Below, in pieces: positions 50,487 to 58,954 of a stretch of 64,000 nucleotides of DNA (the stretch's first letter is position 1; each line of letters begins with the position of its first letter). The DNA lies in contig CAKZFX010000006.1 of NCBI GenBank assembly GCA_936908745.1, positions 39,911 through 103,910 on the forward strand, written 5' to 3'. The notes below the pieces were generated by a model. The model saw only the letters and a program-made list of their open reading frames with translations. It had not been told where the DNA came from and did not search any database. A program made the translations under genes and the position numbers. This DNA is from an uncultured Chitinophagaceae bacterium (GTDB lineage Bacteria; Bacteroidota; Bacteroidia; Chitinophagales; Chitinophagaceae).

Positions 50487-51005
50487 ATGGGATATATTAT
50501 GGTTGACATAGAAAGCGATGGACCCATTCCCGGCGATTTTTCTATGATTTCTTTTGGGGCCGTTTTCGTGGATGAAGAACTTGACAAAACGTTTCTTGGA
50601 AAACTTAAACCTATTTCAGAGAAATTTATTCCAGAGGCATTAGCCGTTTCAGGGTATTCAAGAGAGGAAACATTGGCTTTTGAAGAGCCTCAAAAGGTGA
50701 TGACAGAATTTGCAAATTGGGTTAAAGAAACGTGTAAAGACAGACCCATATTTATCAGCGACAATAATGGTTTTGACTGGATGTTTGTCTGCTGGTATTT
50801 CCATCATTTCACCGGATCAAATCCATTTGGATTTAGTTCTCAAAACTTAGGAAGTCTTTACAAAGGCATAGAAAAAGACACATTTAAAACGTTTAAACAT
50901 TTGCGGCAAACGAGACATTCTCATAACCCGGTTGATGATGCAAAAGGCAATGCAGAAGCGCTACTGATATTGAAAAAGGAGTATGGACTTAAAATAAAGT
51001 TTTAA
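50487..51005 (+). CDS. DEDDh-type 3'-5' exonuclease-like protein
   Basis: 172 residues. The first acidic pair is D7 and E9 (VDIESDGPIPGDFSM), a middle Asp lies in FISDNNGFDWMF, and the fourth motif is HSHNPVDDAKGNAEAL, giving the DEDDh set of RNase T/DnaQ-like nucleases. The size and the SDGPIPG loop resemble the small stand-alone exoribonuclease group (Rv2179c-like). A second ATG at 50499 is possible but would remove part of the first motif context. The methyltransferase gene starts one base after the stop, so the two form an operon. Confidence 0.85.
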   Translation: MGYIMVDIESDGPIPGDFSMISFGAVFVDEELDKTFLGKLKPISEKFIPEALAVSGYSREETLAFEEPQKVMTEFANWVKETCKDRPIFISDNNGFDWMFVCWYFHHFTGSNPFGFSSQNLGSLYKGIEKDTFKTFKHLRQTRHSHNPVDDAKGNAEALLILKKEYGLKIKF

Positions 51006-51006
51006 G

Positions 51007-51597
51007 ATGGAAAATAAAACACTCGGCGACGATTACTGGAGTAACCGCTACCTCGACCAGCAAACAGGCTGGGATATTGGTTATTCATCCACACCACTCA
51101 GCAGCTTTGCCGCAACGATTGAAGATAAAAATGCTGTAATACTTATTCCCGGCTGTGGCAATGCGTATGAAGTGGATGACCTGTTAAGTAAAGGTTTTAC
51201 CAATATAACCGTGGTTGATATTTCATCTGTATTGGTAAAACGTTTACAAGAGAAGTTTGCCGGTAAACCCGTGAAAGTGATCCATGCCGATTTTTTTGAA
51301 CACAACGGTCAGTATGATTTCATTTTTGAACAAACCTTTTTCTGTGCGTTGAACCCTTCTTTGCGTGAACGGTATGTAACGAAGATGAATGAATTGCTGA
51401 AACCCGGCGGTCAGTTAGTTGGCGTAATGTTCAACCGTGTGTTTGAAGAAGACGGCCCCCCGTTTGGCGGCACAAAGGAAGAGTATGAACAACGCTTTTC
51501 TCCCTTTTTTGACATAAAAAAAATGGAACTGTGTTACAATTCCATTTTGCCCCGTGAAGGAAACGAGTTATTTGTACGGCTGCAAAAGCCGGTTTAG
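51007..51597 (+). CDS. TPMT-family SAM-dependent methyltransferase
   Basis: 196 residues. The N-terminal motif DDYWSNRYLDQQTGWDIG and the SAM-binding loop ILIPGCGNAYEVDDLL are those of the thiopurine S-methyltransferase family, followed by VVDIS and FFEHNGQYDFIFEQTFFCALNP. Bacterial members methylate thiols, selenium or tellurium compounds, and also isothiocyanate-like toxins. The gene follows the exonuclease with a 1-base gap. Its stop abuts the stop of the convergent desaturase gene. Confidence 0.9.
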   Translation: MENKTLGDDYWSNRYLDQQTGWDIGYSSTPLSSFAATIEDKNAVILIPGCGNAYEVDDLLSKGFTNITVVDISSVLVKRLQEKFAGKPVKVIHADFFEHNGQYDFIFEQTFFCALNPSLRERYVTKMNELLKPGGQLVGVMFNRVFEEDGPPFGGTKEEYEQRFSPFFDIKKMELCYNSILPREGNELFVRLQKPV

Positions 51598-52665
51598 TTA
51601 TTTACGGCTCAGGTGACGCAGGTGCGAAACGTGAGAAGCTACCGCCAATCTCATTTTTGGATATTCGATATACGGAATATTGAAGTCCTCGCAAGCCTTT
51701 TTAATGATCTTGCTGATAGCAGGGTAGTGTACGTGTGAAATTTTCGGGAATAAATGATGTTCGATCTGGAAGTTCAGGCCGCCTACCCACCAGGAGATGA
51801 GTTTATTTTTAGTAGCAAAGTTGGCCGTTGTTTTCAACTGGTGAACCGCCCACTCATCTTCCATTTTATTGGTATCAACATTAGAAGCCGGGAAATGTGT
51901 ATGTTCTACGGTATGTGCTAACTGAAACACGATGCTTAGTACAATACCTGCAAACATCGCCATGATCAGGAAGCCTACCAGCCAGCTGATAAAGCCTACC
52001 ATATAGATTGGCAATGCGACAAACAAGATGATATGGATCGCTTTGAAACCCCAGAAAATGATATGATCGCTGGCTGTCATTTTTTTCAATGGCATGGGCC
52101 CGATGCGTTTTGAAAAGTATTTTTTATAATCCGTTACAAATACCCACCAGATATACAGCAGGGAGTAAGCCGCCCAAAAGTAAAAATGCTGGTAGCGGTG
52201 AATTTTATAGTGTTTCTGTGTTTCGCACAAACGCAACAACGGGCGTGCATCAATATCATCATCCACGCCATCAATATTGGTATAAGCATGGTGGATTACA
52301 TTGTGTTTTGTTTTCCACATAAAAGTATCCGCACCTAAGAAGTTGGCAGAAATAGCGGCCATTTTGTTGATCCAGGGAAAACGGCTGAAACTACCGTGTG
52401 CGCCGTCATGCATCACGTTGAAACCAATTGCAGCGGTCAGTCCGCCTAAAACAAGACACTCCAGAATGGCAATCCAGTTGGTGGGTGTAAAGAACACAAG
52501 ATGTGTATAAACCCCGATAAAACTGGTAACCAGGACGATGGCTTTCAACCACAGGCTGAAGTTACCCGTCATGGATTTACCGGTTTTGGAAAAGTAATCG
52601 TTGATACGTTTCTTCAACTCGGTATGAAAGGATTGTGATGAGCCTGTGAATTTAGGTATTGTCAT
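51598..52665 (-). CDS. membrane fatty acid desaturase
   Basis: 355 residues from the ATG at 52665. Histidine boxes: H86..H90 (MHDGAHGS), H121..H125-H126 (KHNVIHHAYTN) and QIEHH (FQIEHHLFPKISHVHYPA). These and four or more membrane helices define the front-end (linoleoyl-CoA desaturase-like) group without a cytochrome b5 domain. It introduces a double bond into acyl chains for membrane fluidity. The inverted -7 element CAAAAATA lies 28 bases before the ATG. The stop abuts that of the methyltransferase gene. Confidence 0.93.
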   Translation of the reverse strand: MTIPKFTGSSQSFHTELKKRINDYFSKTGKSMTGNFSLWLKAIVLVTSFIGVYTHLVFFTPTNWIAILECLVLGGLTAAIGFNVMHDGAHGSFSRFPWINKMAAISANFLGADTFMWKTKHNVIHHAYTNIDGVDDDIDARPLLRLCETQKHYKIHRYQHFYFWAAYSLLYIWWVFVTDYKKYFSKRIGPMPLKKMTASDHIIFWGFKAIHIILFVALPIYMVGFISWLVGFLIMAMFAGIVLSIVFQLAHTVEHTHFPASNVDTNKMEDEWAVHQLKTTANFATKNKLISWWVGGLNFQIEHHLFPKISHVHYPAISKIIKKACEDFNIPYIEYPKMRLAVASHVSHLRHLSRK

Positions 52666-52692
52666 GTCGTATAGAATTGGACTAAAGGAGCA

Positions 52693-52700
52693 CAAAAATA
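52693..52700 (-). promoter_or_regulatory. -7 promoter element of the desaturase gene
   Basis: TATTTTTG on the minus strand, matching TAnnTTTG, 27 bases from the ATG at 52665. Confidence 0.5.
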
Positions 52701-52770
52701 ACCCTAATTCCCGGTAAAAAGGTATTAGAATATTCACAAAACGGCCATATTTACAACCGTTTGGGTGGTA

Positions 52771-53511
52771 TTACGTCTCGTTCTGGATCAGGGCGTCGAG
52801 GTTGCGGATACCGATCTTTTTTTCGCTCATAAAGCCCTCAGCGTACTTAACGCCAATGCGTTTGCCCAGCATTCTGGCTCTTGCAATCACGCTGTCGAGG
52901 AAGTCAGGTGTGGAAATATAGGTTTGCGGTTCGCCGCTGTCTTTTGTTATAGCGGTGTGAAATTGTGTGGAGTAGGCTTTGATGGCTTCCATGCGTTGTT
53001 CAAACACGTCGCTGATGTCGACTAAAATATGCGGTTCATGATACCAATCCTGCATATAATGTAAGACATAAGAAGGACGCCATCTTTTTTGTGCTTCGCC
53101 TGCTTCGTCTTTTGTTTCAATTTTTATTAAACCGGCAAGGAAACAACAGTCAGCGATCATTTTGCCTGCACGTCCATGATCCGGGTGACGGTCATCCAGC
53201 ACGTTGGCAATAACAATTTGTGGCTGGTATTTACGGATAGCTGCGATCAGTTTGAGCTGGTGTTCTTCATCATTGCGAAAAAAGCCGTCACGCATTTTGA
53301 GATTCTCACGCACCTGAACGCCTATGATCATCGCAGCGTTGGCTGCTTCTTCATAACGGGTTTCAATCGTTCCTCTTGTGCCTAACTCACCTTGGGTAAG
53401 ATCAAGGATACCCACTTTTTTGCCGCTTTTAATTTCATTGATCAGTGTGCCGGAACAACCAAGCTCCACATCATCCGGGTGAACACCTATGGCTAATATG
53501 TCTAATTTCAT
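52771..53511 (-). CDS. bshB1: bacillithiol biosynthesis deacetylase BshB1
   Basis: 246 residues (247 if the preceding ATG at 53514 is used). PIG-L/LmbE-type zinc deacetylase. The metal motif HPDDVELGCSG is at about 11-21 and NVLDDRHPDHGRAGKMI contains the distal His. In bacillithiol synthesis it removes the acetyl group from GlcNAc-malate, before BshC adds cysteine. The overall features, especially QDWYHEPHILVDISDVFE, are typical of BshB1. Upstream, at 53560-53636, lies a period-7 repeat array. Confidence 0.93.
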   Translation of the reverse strand: MKLDILAIGVHPDDVELGCSGTLINEIKSGKKVGILDLTQGELGTRGTIETRYEEAANAAMIIGVQVRENLKMRDGFFRNDEEHQLKLIAAIRKYQPQIVIANVLDDRHPDHGRAGKMIADCCFLAGLIKIETKDEAGEAQKRWRPSYVLHYMQDWYHEPHILVDISDVFEQRMEAIKAYSTQFHTAITKDSGEPQTYISTPDFLDSVIARARMLGKRIGVKYAEGFMSEKKIGIRNLDALIQNET

Positions 53512-53559
53512 CATAGTAAGTTATCTTTTGAATATTCCTATTCGCTACTGGCAACGACC

Positions 53560-53636
53560 ATTCACGATTCACGATTGACCATTCACCATTCACCATTCAC
53601 CATTCACCATTCACCATTCACCATTCACCATTCACT
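53560..53636. repeat. eleven tandem ATTCACC heptads upstream of bshB1
   Basis: From 53560 the heptads are ATTCACG, ATTCACG, ATTGACC, then seven perfect ATTCACC and a final ATTCACT. It lies between the bshB1 start and the stop of the DUF4294 gene. The unit is the reverse complement of the GGTGAAT repeat inside bshC. Confidence 0.93.
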
Positions 53637-53664
53637 AAATAATATGTAAAGATAAGAAGAAGCC

Positions 53665-54306
53665 TTAGCGTTTGTAGTGGTACCAGCTATTGTCAATCTC
53701 GCGGACAAAGGTTTCAATTTGCCGGTCGGTTTTATCGGTAAGGTCCCAGTCCTGTTTGAGATTGCCGCCTACGAAGAAAGCAACAGTCTGGTACACCCGT
53801 GCATTGAGGCCGCCTTTGTATTCTTTTAATATTTCGTAGCAGTTGTTGCCAGTCTGCCGGTTGATCAGCTTCATCAATACTTTTCCCTGGTAAACAGAAA
53901 GGTTAGACAGCGGCTCGGTGAATTGTTTTTTCAATTCCTTTTCCCTTGTCTTGATATAATCTTTTCTTGCCCGCTTGCCGGTAACATTGGTCATGTTGGC
54001 ATTGATATCATTGATCGTGGCACCGGCAATTCTTGCATAAGGGTAAGTGACATAAACAGCATTGCGAAGCCGCGTCCATTCTTCTTTATGCTTTTGGAGT
54101 TTTTTTTCAGACATCGTGCTGACCCAGGCCATTTCCAGCTCTTTGTAAGGCATCATTTCATTGTCGTACCAGATAGCCGCAGTGACGATCGTATCATTGG
54201 AGCCCCATTTCTTTTCAATTTCCTGCATACTGGGTTGTGCGTAAGACAGCACCGCCCCGAAAAGCAACGGAAGGAGCAAACAGATATAAGGCCTCGTTTT
54301 TTGCAT
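53665..54306 (-). CDS. secreted DUF4294 domain protein
   Basis: 213 residues. Signal peptide (LLLPLLFGAVLSYAQ). The mature part has the pattern of DUF4294: IWYDNEMMPYKELEMAWV, LRNAVYVTYPYARIAGATIND, then a helical middle and LIDRQTGNNCYEILKEY-like segment (LINRQTGNNCYEILK) toward the C-terminus with FVGGNLKQDWDL. The domain is mostly confined to Bacteroidota and its role is unknown. The two central tyrosines and the GNNCYE motif are the most conserved-looking parts. Monocistronic. Confidence 0.83.
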   Translation of the reverse strand: MQKTRPYICLLLPLLFGAVLSYAQPSMQEIEKKWGSNDTIVTAAIWYDNEMMPYKELEMAWVSTMSEKKLQKHKEEWTRLRNAVYVTYPYARIAGATINDINANMTNVTGKRARKDYIKTREKELKKQFTEPLSNLSVYQGKVLMKLINRQTGNNCYEILKEYKGGLNARVYQTVAFFVGGNLKQDWDLTDKTDRQIETFVREIDNSWYHYKR

Positions 54307-54381
54307 GGCAATTAAAAATAGTCAAAGCATTTGATATATGACAGCCGGAATCGTTAAAACGCTGTAACGGCCGCTATGACC

Positions 54382-56994
54382 TTAATTTTCCCGGCTCAAG
54401 CGGTTGAGCTGGATGCGGCGGAGCATACTCAGCAGGATACCAAAGGCGGTGATAAGAATACCGATCCAAAGGATGGCAACATGCGGGAATTTATACGCTT
54501 TCAGCGTTACAAATTCCATGATAGCGCCGGATTCCTTCACGCCGAGGTCAATGCTTTTACCGTCATTTACTTTTTGGACTTGCAGCACCAGGCTTTCTGC
54601 CACCAGTGTATCGGGTACGGCTATTACGTTGCCTTTGGCAATGGCATATTTGGGTGCCAGTGTATAACTCGTTCCTTTCTTAGAATAGACTTTCAACGGA
54701 GCTTCGTACAACACGCCCTCTTTACCAAATAACTCTTCCGGTGTATCGGCCCGTTGTTTTATATCTTCCAGTAATATAAAACCACCGGAATAGAAAAGAG
54801 AGTCGCCGGGTTGAAGTGTGGTTGTCTTAAAAGTAGTGGTATCTTTTTTCTGCCCTTCCGGCCCCAGCCATGAAGTGATAAAGGCAAATACATCGTGGTC
54901 CCAATAATGACGGGCAGAAGGGTTGGCCATCAGGCTGCCTTCTTCGCCTTCTTTGGTGTTGACAAATGCATTGGGTTGTAAATAGAAATCCTCTTTACCA
55001 TCCTTGCTTTGCAGGCGGATATTGAAGAACCATTGTTTTTTGCGTGGATGTGCTGAATCGCTTTCATAGGTCGCCCAGTATTTTCCCATGTCCAGTCGCT
55101 GACCTTTGATCAGCGTGGTATTTTCACCCGGGTCGCCGGTGATCTTATTGTCAGCATCCAACGGTGTGGTAATGCCTGTGCGGTTGTGCGACAGCACTTC
55201 TTTATTAGAAGAGGAGATCAAAATACCCACCAGCACTAATCCAAAACCAAAGTGGGAGATAGAGCCGCCGGAAAGCTTCAGGTTTCCTTTTAATCCCAGC
55301 CAGATATAGGAAAGGTTGGCCACCACTGCATACACGCTGCAAATCAGACCGAGCCACAGCGCACCTTTAAACATCGGCCCTTGTTTTTCATAACGTATTT
55401 CGCTAAAGGCGAGCAATACGGCTGCAATAGCCACGCTGATGATGGTAGGGATCAATATTTTTTTCCAGAAATATTTTGCGGAAGTGCTTTTGTATTTTAA
55501 ATACTGCGTCACGGCTGTCAACACGGCAAGAATGATGGCCACATAGATCTGGATACTGTTGTAGGCGGATTCAGGATCTTCGGGCGGCGCTATTTTCAAA
55601 CCAAATACTTTGTTGAAAACAGGCAATGATGTTTTGGCAATGATCACCACTGCCGATAAGAAGAATACCAGCGAACCGATAAACATCCAGAATTCTCTTG
55701 AAGAAGCGTTTTCTTCTTTATGGATCGTTGGTACCTGTGTGTTGATCTGGTAAACGACAAATCCTAAGCCTGTTAATAAAGAAATCAATCCCAATGCAGG
55801 AATATCGCTGAAGAAGTTAGGTACCAGCATTACAAGCGCAACGATAGCTGCTGTAAGTCGTTGTGAAGCATTTTTGGCGCTGATGATCGCTGTTCCCCAG
55901 ATAAACGTGTACATCAGCAAATACAACTGCGCATTCATACCGGCGCCGGTAAAGGAATGCACTGATGTTTCACCCAATATGCCGCTGCGTGTTAAGAAAG
56001 TAGAGTAGAGGATCAGCGCAAACGTAAGGATGAAGAATAAATGTGTTGAACGCAGTGAGTGACCACTGTGTTTATAGATAAGCAAGGTGTGAATACCTGC
56101 CACAAGTACCAGCCACGGAACCAGCGAAGCATTTTCTACCGGGTCCCAGGCCCAATAGCCGCCAAATGTCAATGATTCATACGCCCATTTGGCACCCATC
56201 ATAATACCGATGCCCAATGCTGCACAGGAGAACAATGCCCAGGGCAATGCCTGTTTGATCCAGTCGCCAAATTGTTTGGTCCATAAACCGGCGGTGGCAA
56301 ATGCAAAAGGTATAATAGTAGAAGCGAAACCTAAGAACAGTACCGGCGGGTGGATCACCATCCAGTAATTCTGTAATAAAGGATTCAGGTCATTACCGTC
56401 CTGCATATTTCGCAGTAACATATAATCCGTACGCACGGGTTGTGACAGATCAAAGTTGATATGCATAGCGGGCGCATTGTCAAATATGCCCGATTCTCTT
56501 AATAAGATAAAAGGATTGGAACCGATCTTATGACCAAATACATAGATACCGGCGATCATCGTGGCTAAAGCAAATTGGGCAAAACTCACAATGCTCATCA
56601 CCGGGGCTTCCCAGTTTTTGGCAGTTTTAATAACAATCAAACCGAGTACACAATGCCAGATGCTCCAGAGCAGGAAACTTCCTTCCTGTCCTTCCCAGAT
56701 AGAGGCCAGCAGGTATTTATTTTCTAATGAACGGCTGCTATGCTGCCATGCGTATTTGTATTCAAAAAGGTGATTGGTAACAATGTAAATAAGGATAATA
56801 AAGATGGAGAAAACGGCAATCGTTTCCACGATAAAAGCCGCACGGGCCAGCTTTTTCCAGTAAAGGGCTTCATCGCCTTGTTTCCGCGTGGCAAGAAAAT
56901 AACTGATCGTGGCCACCAGCGAAGCAACAACAGAAAGAACAACAAATAAATGGCCCAACTGGCCGGGAAGAAGATGCTCGCCGATGTAATCCAT
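54382..56994 (-). CDS. ccmF: cytochrome c biogenesis heme lyase, CcmF/CcsA family
   Basis: 870 residues with many membrane helices. The WWD heme-handling motif is seen in GGYWAWDPVENASLVPWL (about 250-270), with flanking histidines in HPPVLFLGF and HSGHSLRSTHLF. The C-terminal third is a periplasmic beta-rich part (about 600-840) before a last helix (LWIGILITAFGILLSML). It joins heme to apocytochromes c at the outer face of the inner membrane. It lies 30 bases after ccmE on the same strand. The ccmABCDGH genes are not in this window, so the system may be spread. Confidence 0.92.
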   Translation of the reverse strand: MDYIGEHLLPGQLGHLFVVLSVVASLVATISYFLATRKQGDEALYWKKLARAAFIVETIAVFSIFIILIYIVTNHLFEYKYAWQHSSRSLENKYLLASIWEGQEGSFLLWSIWHCVLGLIVIKTAKNWEAPVMSIVSFAQFALATMIAGIYVFGHKIGSNPFILLRESGIFDNAPAMHINFDLSQPVRTDYMLLRNMQDGNDLNPLLQNYWMVIHPPVLFLGFASTIIPFAFATAGLWTKQFGDWIKQALPWALFSCAALGIGIMMGAKWAYESLTFGGYWAWDPVENASLVPWLVLVAGIHTLLIYKHSGHSLRSTHLFFILTFALILYSTFLTRSGILGETSVHSFTGAGMNAQLYLLMYTFIWGTAIISAKNASQRLTAAIVALVMLVPNFFSDIPALGLISLLTGLGFVVYQINTQVPTIHKEENASSREFWMFIGSLVFFLSAVVIIAKTSLPVFNKVFGLKIAPPEDPESAYNSIQIYVAIILAVLTAVTQYLKYKSTSAKYFWKKILIPTIISVAIAAVLLAFSEIRYEKQGPMFKGALWLGLICSVYAVVANLSYIWLGLKGNLKLSGGSISHFGFGLVLVGILISSSNKEVLSHNRTGITTPLDADNKITGDPGENTTLIKGQRLDMGKYWATYESDSAHPRKKQWFFNIRLQSKDGKEDFYLQPNAFVNTKEGEEGSLMANPSARHYWDHDVFAFITSWLGPEGQKKDTTTFKTTTLQPGDSLFYSGGFILLEDIKQRADTPEELFGKEGVLYEAPLKVYSKKGTSYTLAPKYAIAKGNVIAVPDTLVAESLVLQVQKVNDGKSIDLGVKESGAIMEFVTLKAYKFPHVAILWIGILITAFGILLSMLRRIQLNRLSREN

Positions 56995-57024
56995 AGCGGT
57001 GGTTTATAGTTTAAACGTTCAGTG

Positions 57025-57429
57025 CTATTCCGATGCTAATTGTTTGGAGGCAGCAGCGGGATCATCTTTGTACTTGGAAGGGCATTTGGTTTGCACCCGT
57101 TTGCATTCAAAATGATCGTCCTTATAACGTCCTTCCAGCACCAATCGTTCACTGATTTCCAAATTTTCGATACGGCCGTTGCGGTAGATCACTTTCATGG
57201 TCTGGCCGGCGCTGTCTTTGGCGATAAAACTGAGGAAATTCGGGTCTTTCAGTTCATTGTACTCCAGCGGCGCTGTTTTGTCTAATTGTGCGGCAACGTG
57301 CACAAACTTGCCGGGATTGGCTTTTGCGCCTGCGATGGTTTCATACGTAGCGGCGGTATTGAGAAAACTGATCAGCACTGCAATCGCACCCGCAATCAAT
57401 ACAAGGAGAATAATGTGGATCTTCTTCAT
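57025..57429 (-). CDS. ccmE: cytochrome c maturation heme chaperone CcmE, Cys-type
   Basis: 134 residues. An N-terminal anchor (HIILLVLIAGAIAVLISFL) is followed by the beta-barrel domain (GKFVHVAAQLDKTAPLEY, VIYRNGRIENLEISERLVLEGRY). Instead of the heme-binding HxxxY of enterobacterial CcmE the protein has C116-P-S-K-Y120, the CxxxY form reported in some archaea and sulfate reducers, and C109 is nearby. CcmE carries heme to CcmF, encoded directly downstream. The inverted -7 element TAACTTTG lies 21 bases before the ATG. Confidence 0.88.
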   Translation of the reverse strand: MKKIHIILLVLIAGAIAVLISFLNTAATYETIAGAKANPGKFVHVAAQLDKTAPLEYNELKDPNFLSFIAKDSAGQTMKVIYRNGRIENLEISERLVLEGRYKDDHFECKRVQTKCPSKYKDDPAAASKQLASE

Positions 57430-57449
57430 GAGCCTCTTTTTTGCGAGTG

Positions 57450-57457
57450 CAAAGTTA
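57450..57457 (-). promoter_or_regulatory. -7 promoter element of the ccmE-ccmF operon
   Basis: TAACTTTG on the minus strand, matching TAnnTTTG, 20 bases before the ccmE ATG. Confidence 0.55.
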
Positions 57458-57482
57458 GGCCAAATCCATCGGCTAATAAATC

Positions 57483-58799
57483 TTATTTGTTTGTTGAAGT
57501 CTTGACCGGCAACTTTTTAACAGGAGCCATGACTTTCTTCTTTTCAGCCTCCATTAATTTCACCGTTTCCAGTCCCCATTTCCGCGAAAATTCGTCCAGC
57601 GGGTTATATTTCAATGCTTCCGAAAAGAAATGAATGGAAGAGGTATATTTTTTCTTTTTCATATAGCCATAACCCAAAACGCCCAACGGGATATGCACAT
57701 CCTGGTAACCCAGCGCCACGGCCAGCGAGGCATCACCAATGGCTTTGTCATACTGGCCTTTTGCCTGCCATAGCAAAGCTCTTTCCGCATAAAGTGCCGG
57801 ATCGGTGGAATCTCTTTTGATGGCAGCGGTAAAATAGCCTTCGGCCAGCAGGTAAGACTTTGTATTGACCAATGCTTTGCCTTTATAAATTCTTGCGAGG
57901 TTCAGATCCGGATCAATCGCCAGCGCCGAATCAAGGGTTGTGATGGCAGCCGAAGATTTCAACAAATTCGCTTCGGCCAGCCCGCGTTGCACATATGCGT
58001 CAGCAAAATTCTTTTTCAGGTTGATAGCCACATTCAGTTTTTTGATCGCTTCGTTGTACTTGCCTGTTTTGTTTAATAAATAAGCATCATTATATACTTC
58101 CAGCGCAATGTCTTCCCATGCGATCAGGGAAGGGCGTTCATTTTTATTTTGCTGCTGACGATAGTTACTGCTCCAGCCTTTGTTCCAGCCGTTGCGGATG
58201 GCGGCCAGCCTGTTGGTCAGCGGCGGGTGGGTGGACACGATCTCCACATCACCATACTCTTTGGTCATTGTTACCAATGCTGCCTGTGCTTGCTGCAGGG
58301 AGGCACCGAGTTTATACATAATAAAACCGGAAAAGGCATCTGCTTCCAGTTCTTTATCAGGGCGGCTGCCAAGGCTGTCGAGTGTGTGACCGCATAAATG
58401 ATGACCTATTTCATGCGCCATAATGCTGATAGAAGCCCAGTATTGTTCTTTGCTGGCGCTAAGGCTGTCGAGGTTGCGGAGAAACGCATCGTCATATACA
58501 ATATAACGCAGCGAACCGGTTTCGGCGAGATAATTGACGGCTTTGCAATTGCTGATCTCCGGGCATTCCACCAATAGAAAATTGCGGGGCAAACCCACTT
58601 CGGCCACGATCTTATCAACGATTTCACTGGCACGGCTGTCCTGCACTTCCCCGAATACAAAAGAGTTGTTCATCAGGCATACTTCAAAACGGGTAAGCCT
58701 TGCTTTTTCACCATAGTAGCTGCAGGAATAGAATTTGCCTTGTGCAGAAATAATAAGTGTAAATATGACACTTATACTGGTGAAAAAGACCTTTTTCAT
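57483..58799 (-). CDS. secreted M48-family metallopeptidase with TPR repeats
   Basis: 438 residues from the ATG at 58799, which gives a signal peptide (VFFTSISVIFTLIISAQ). The zinc site is H129-E-I-G-H133 (MAHEIGHHLCGH) with the third ligand E150 in KELEADAF. From about 250 to 420 there are TPR repeats (NEAIKKLNVAINLKKNFADAY, AEGYFTAAIKRDSTDPALYAER, YDKAIGDASLAVALGYQDV). This BepA-like layout fits a periplasmic peptidase/chaperone acting on outer membrane proteins, but membership in the exact subgroup is inferred. Stop lies 53 bases upstream of the ccmE start on the same strand. Confidence 0.9.
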   Translation of the reverse strand: MKKVFFTSISVIFTLIISAQGKFYSCSYYGEKARLTRFEVCLMNNSFVFGEVQDSRASEIVDKIVAEVGLPRNFLLVECPEISNCKAVNYLAETGSLRYIVYDDAFLRNLDSLSASKEQYWASISIMAHEIGHHLCGHTLDSLGSRPDKELEADAFSGFIMYKLGASLQQAQAALVTMTKEYGDVEIVSTHPPLTNRLAAIRNGWNKGWSSNYRQQQNKNERPSLIAWEDIALEVYNDAYLLNKTGKYNEAIKKLNVAINLKKNFADAYVQRGLAEANLLKSSAAITTLDSALAIDPDLNLARIYKGKALVNTKSYLLAEGYFTAAIKRDSTDPALYAERALLWQAKGQYDKAIGDASLAVALGYQDVHIPLGVLGYGYMKKKKYTSSIHFFSEALKYNPLDEFSRKWGLETVKLMEAEKKKVMAPVKKLPVKTSTNK

Positions 58800-58906
58800 T
58801 GCTGGTAGTTTGTGTATAAAAGTAAAAAATGGCAGCGGTTGTCGCATACCCGTTGGATGGTATTTGGAAAGCAGTGGATTGAAATAGTTGCAGTTCGGCC
58901 CCGTTG

Positions 58907-58937
58907 TTGACTAACAACTGTTTGCCCCTTATATTTG
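58907..58937 (+). promoter_or_regulatory. promoter of the acyl-CoA dehydrogenase gene
   Basis: TTG (58907-58909) and TATATTTG (58930-58937), 20 bases apart, the textbook Bacteroidota arrangement. It lies 17 bases upstream of the ATG at 58955. Confidence 0.75.
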
Positions 58938-58954
58938 CTGCAAAATTGACCACT

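Noticed and set aside
53560..53636. Possible CRISPR-like array
   Set aside because: Units are 7 bases with no spacers; no cas genes are present in the window.
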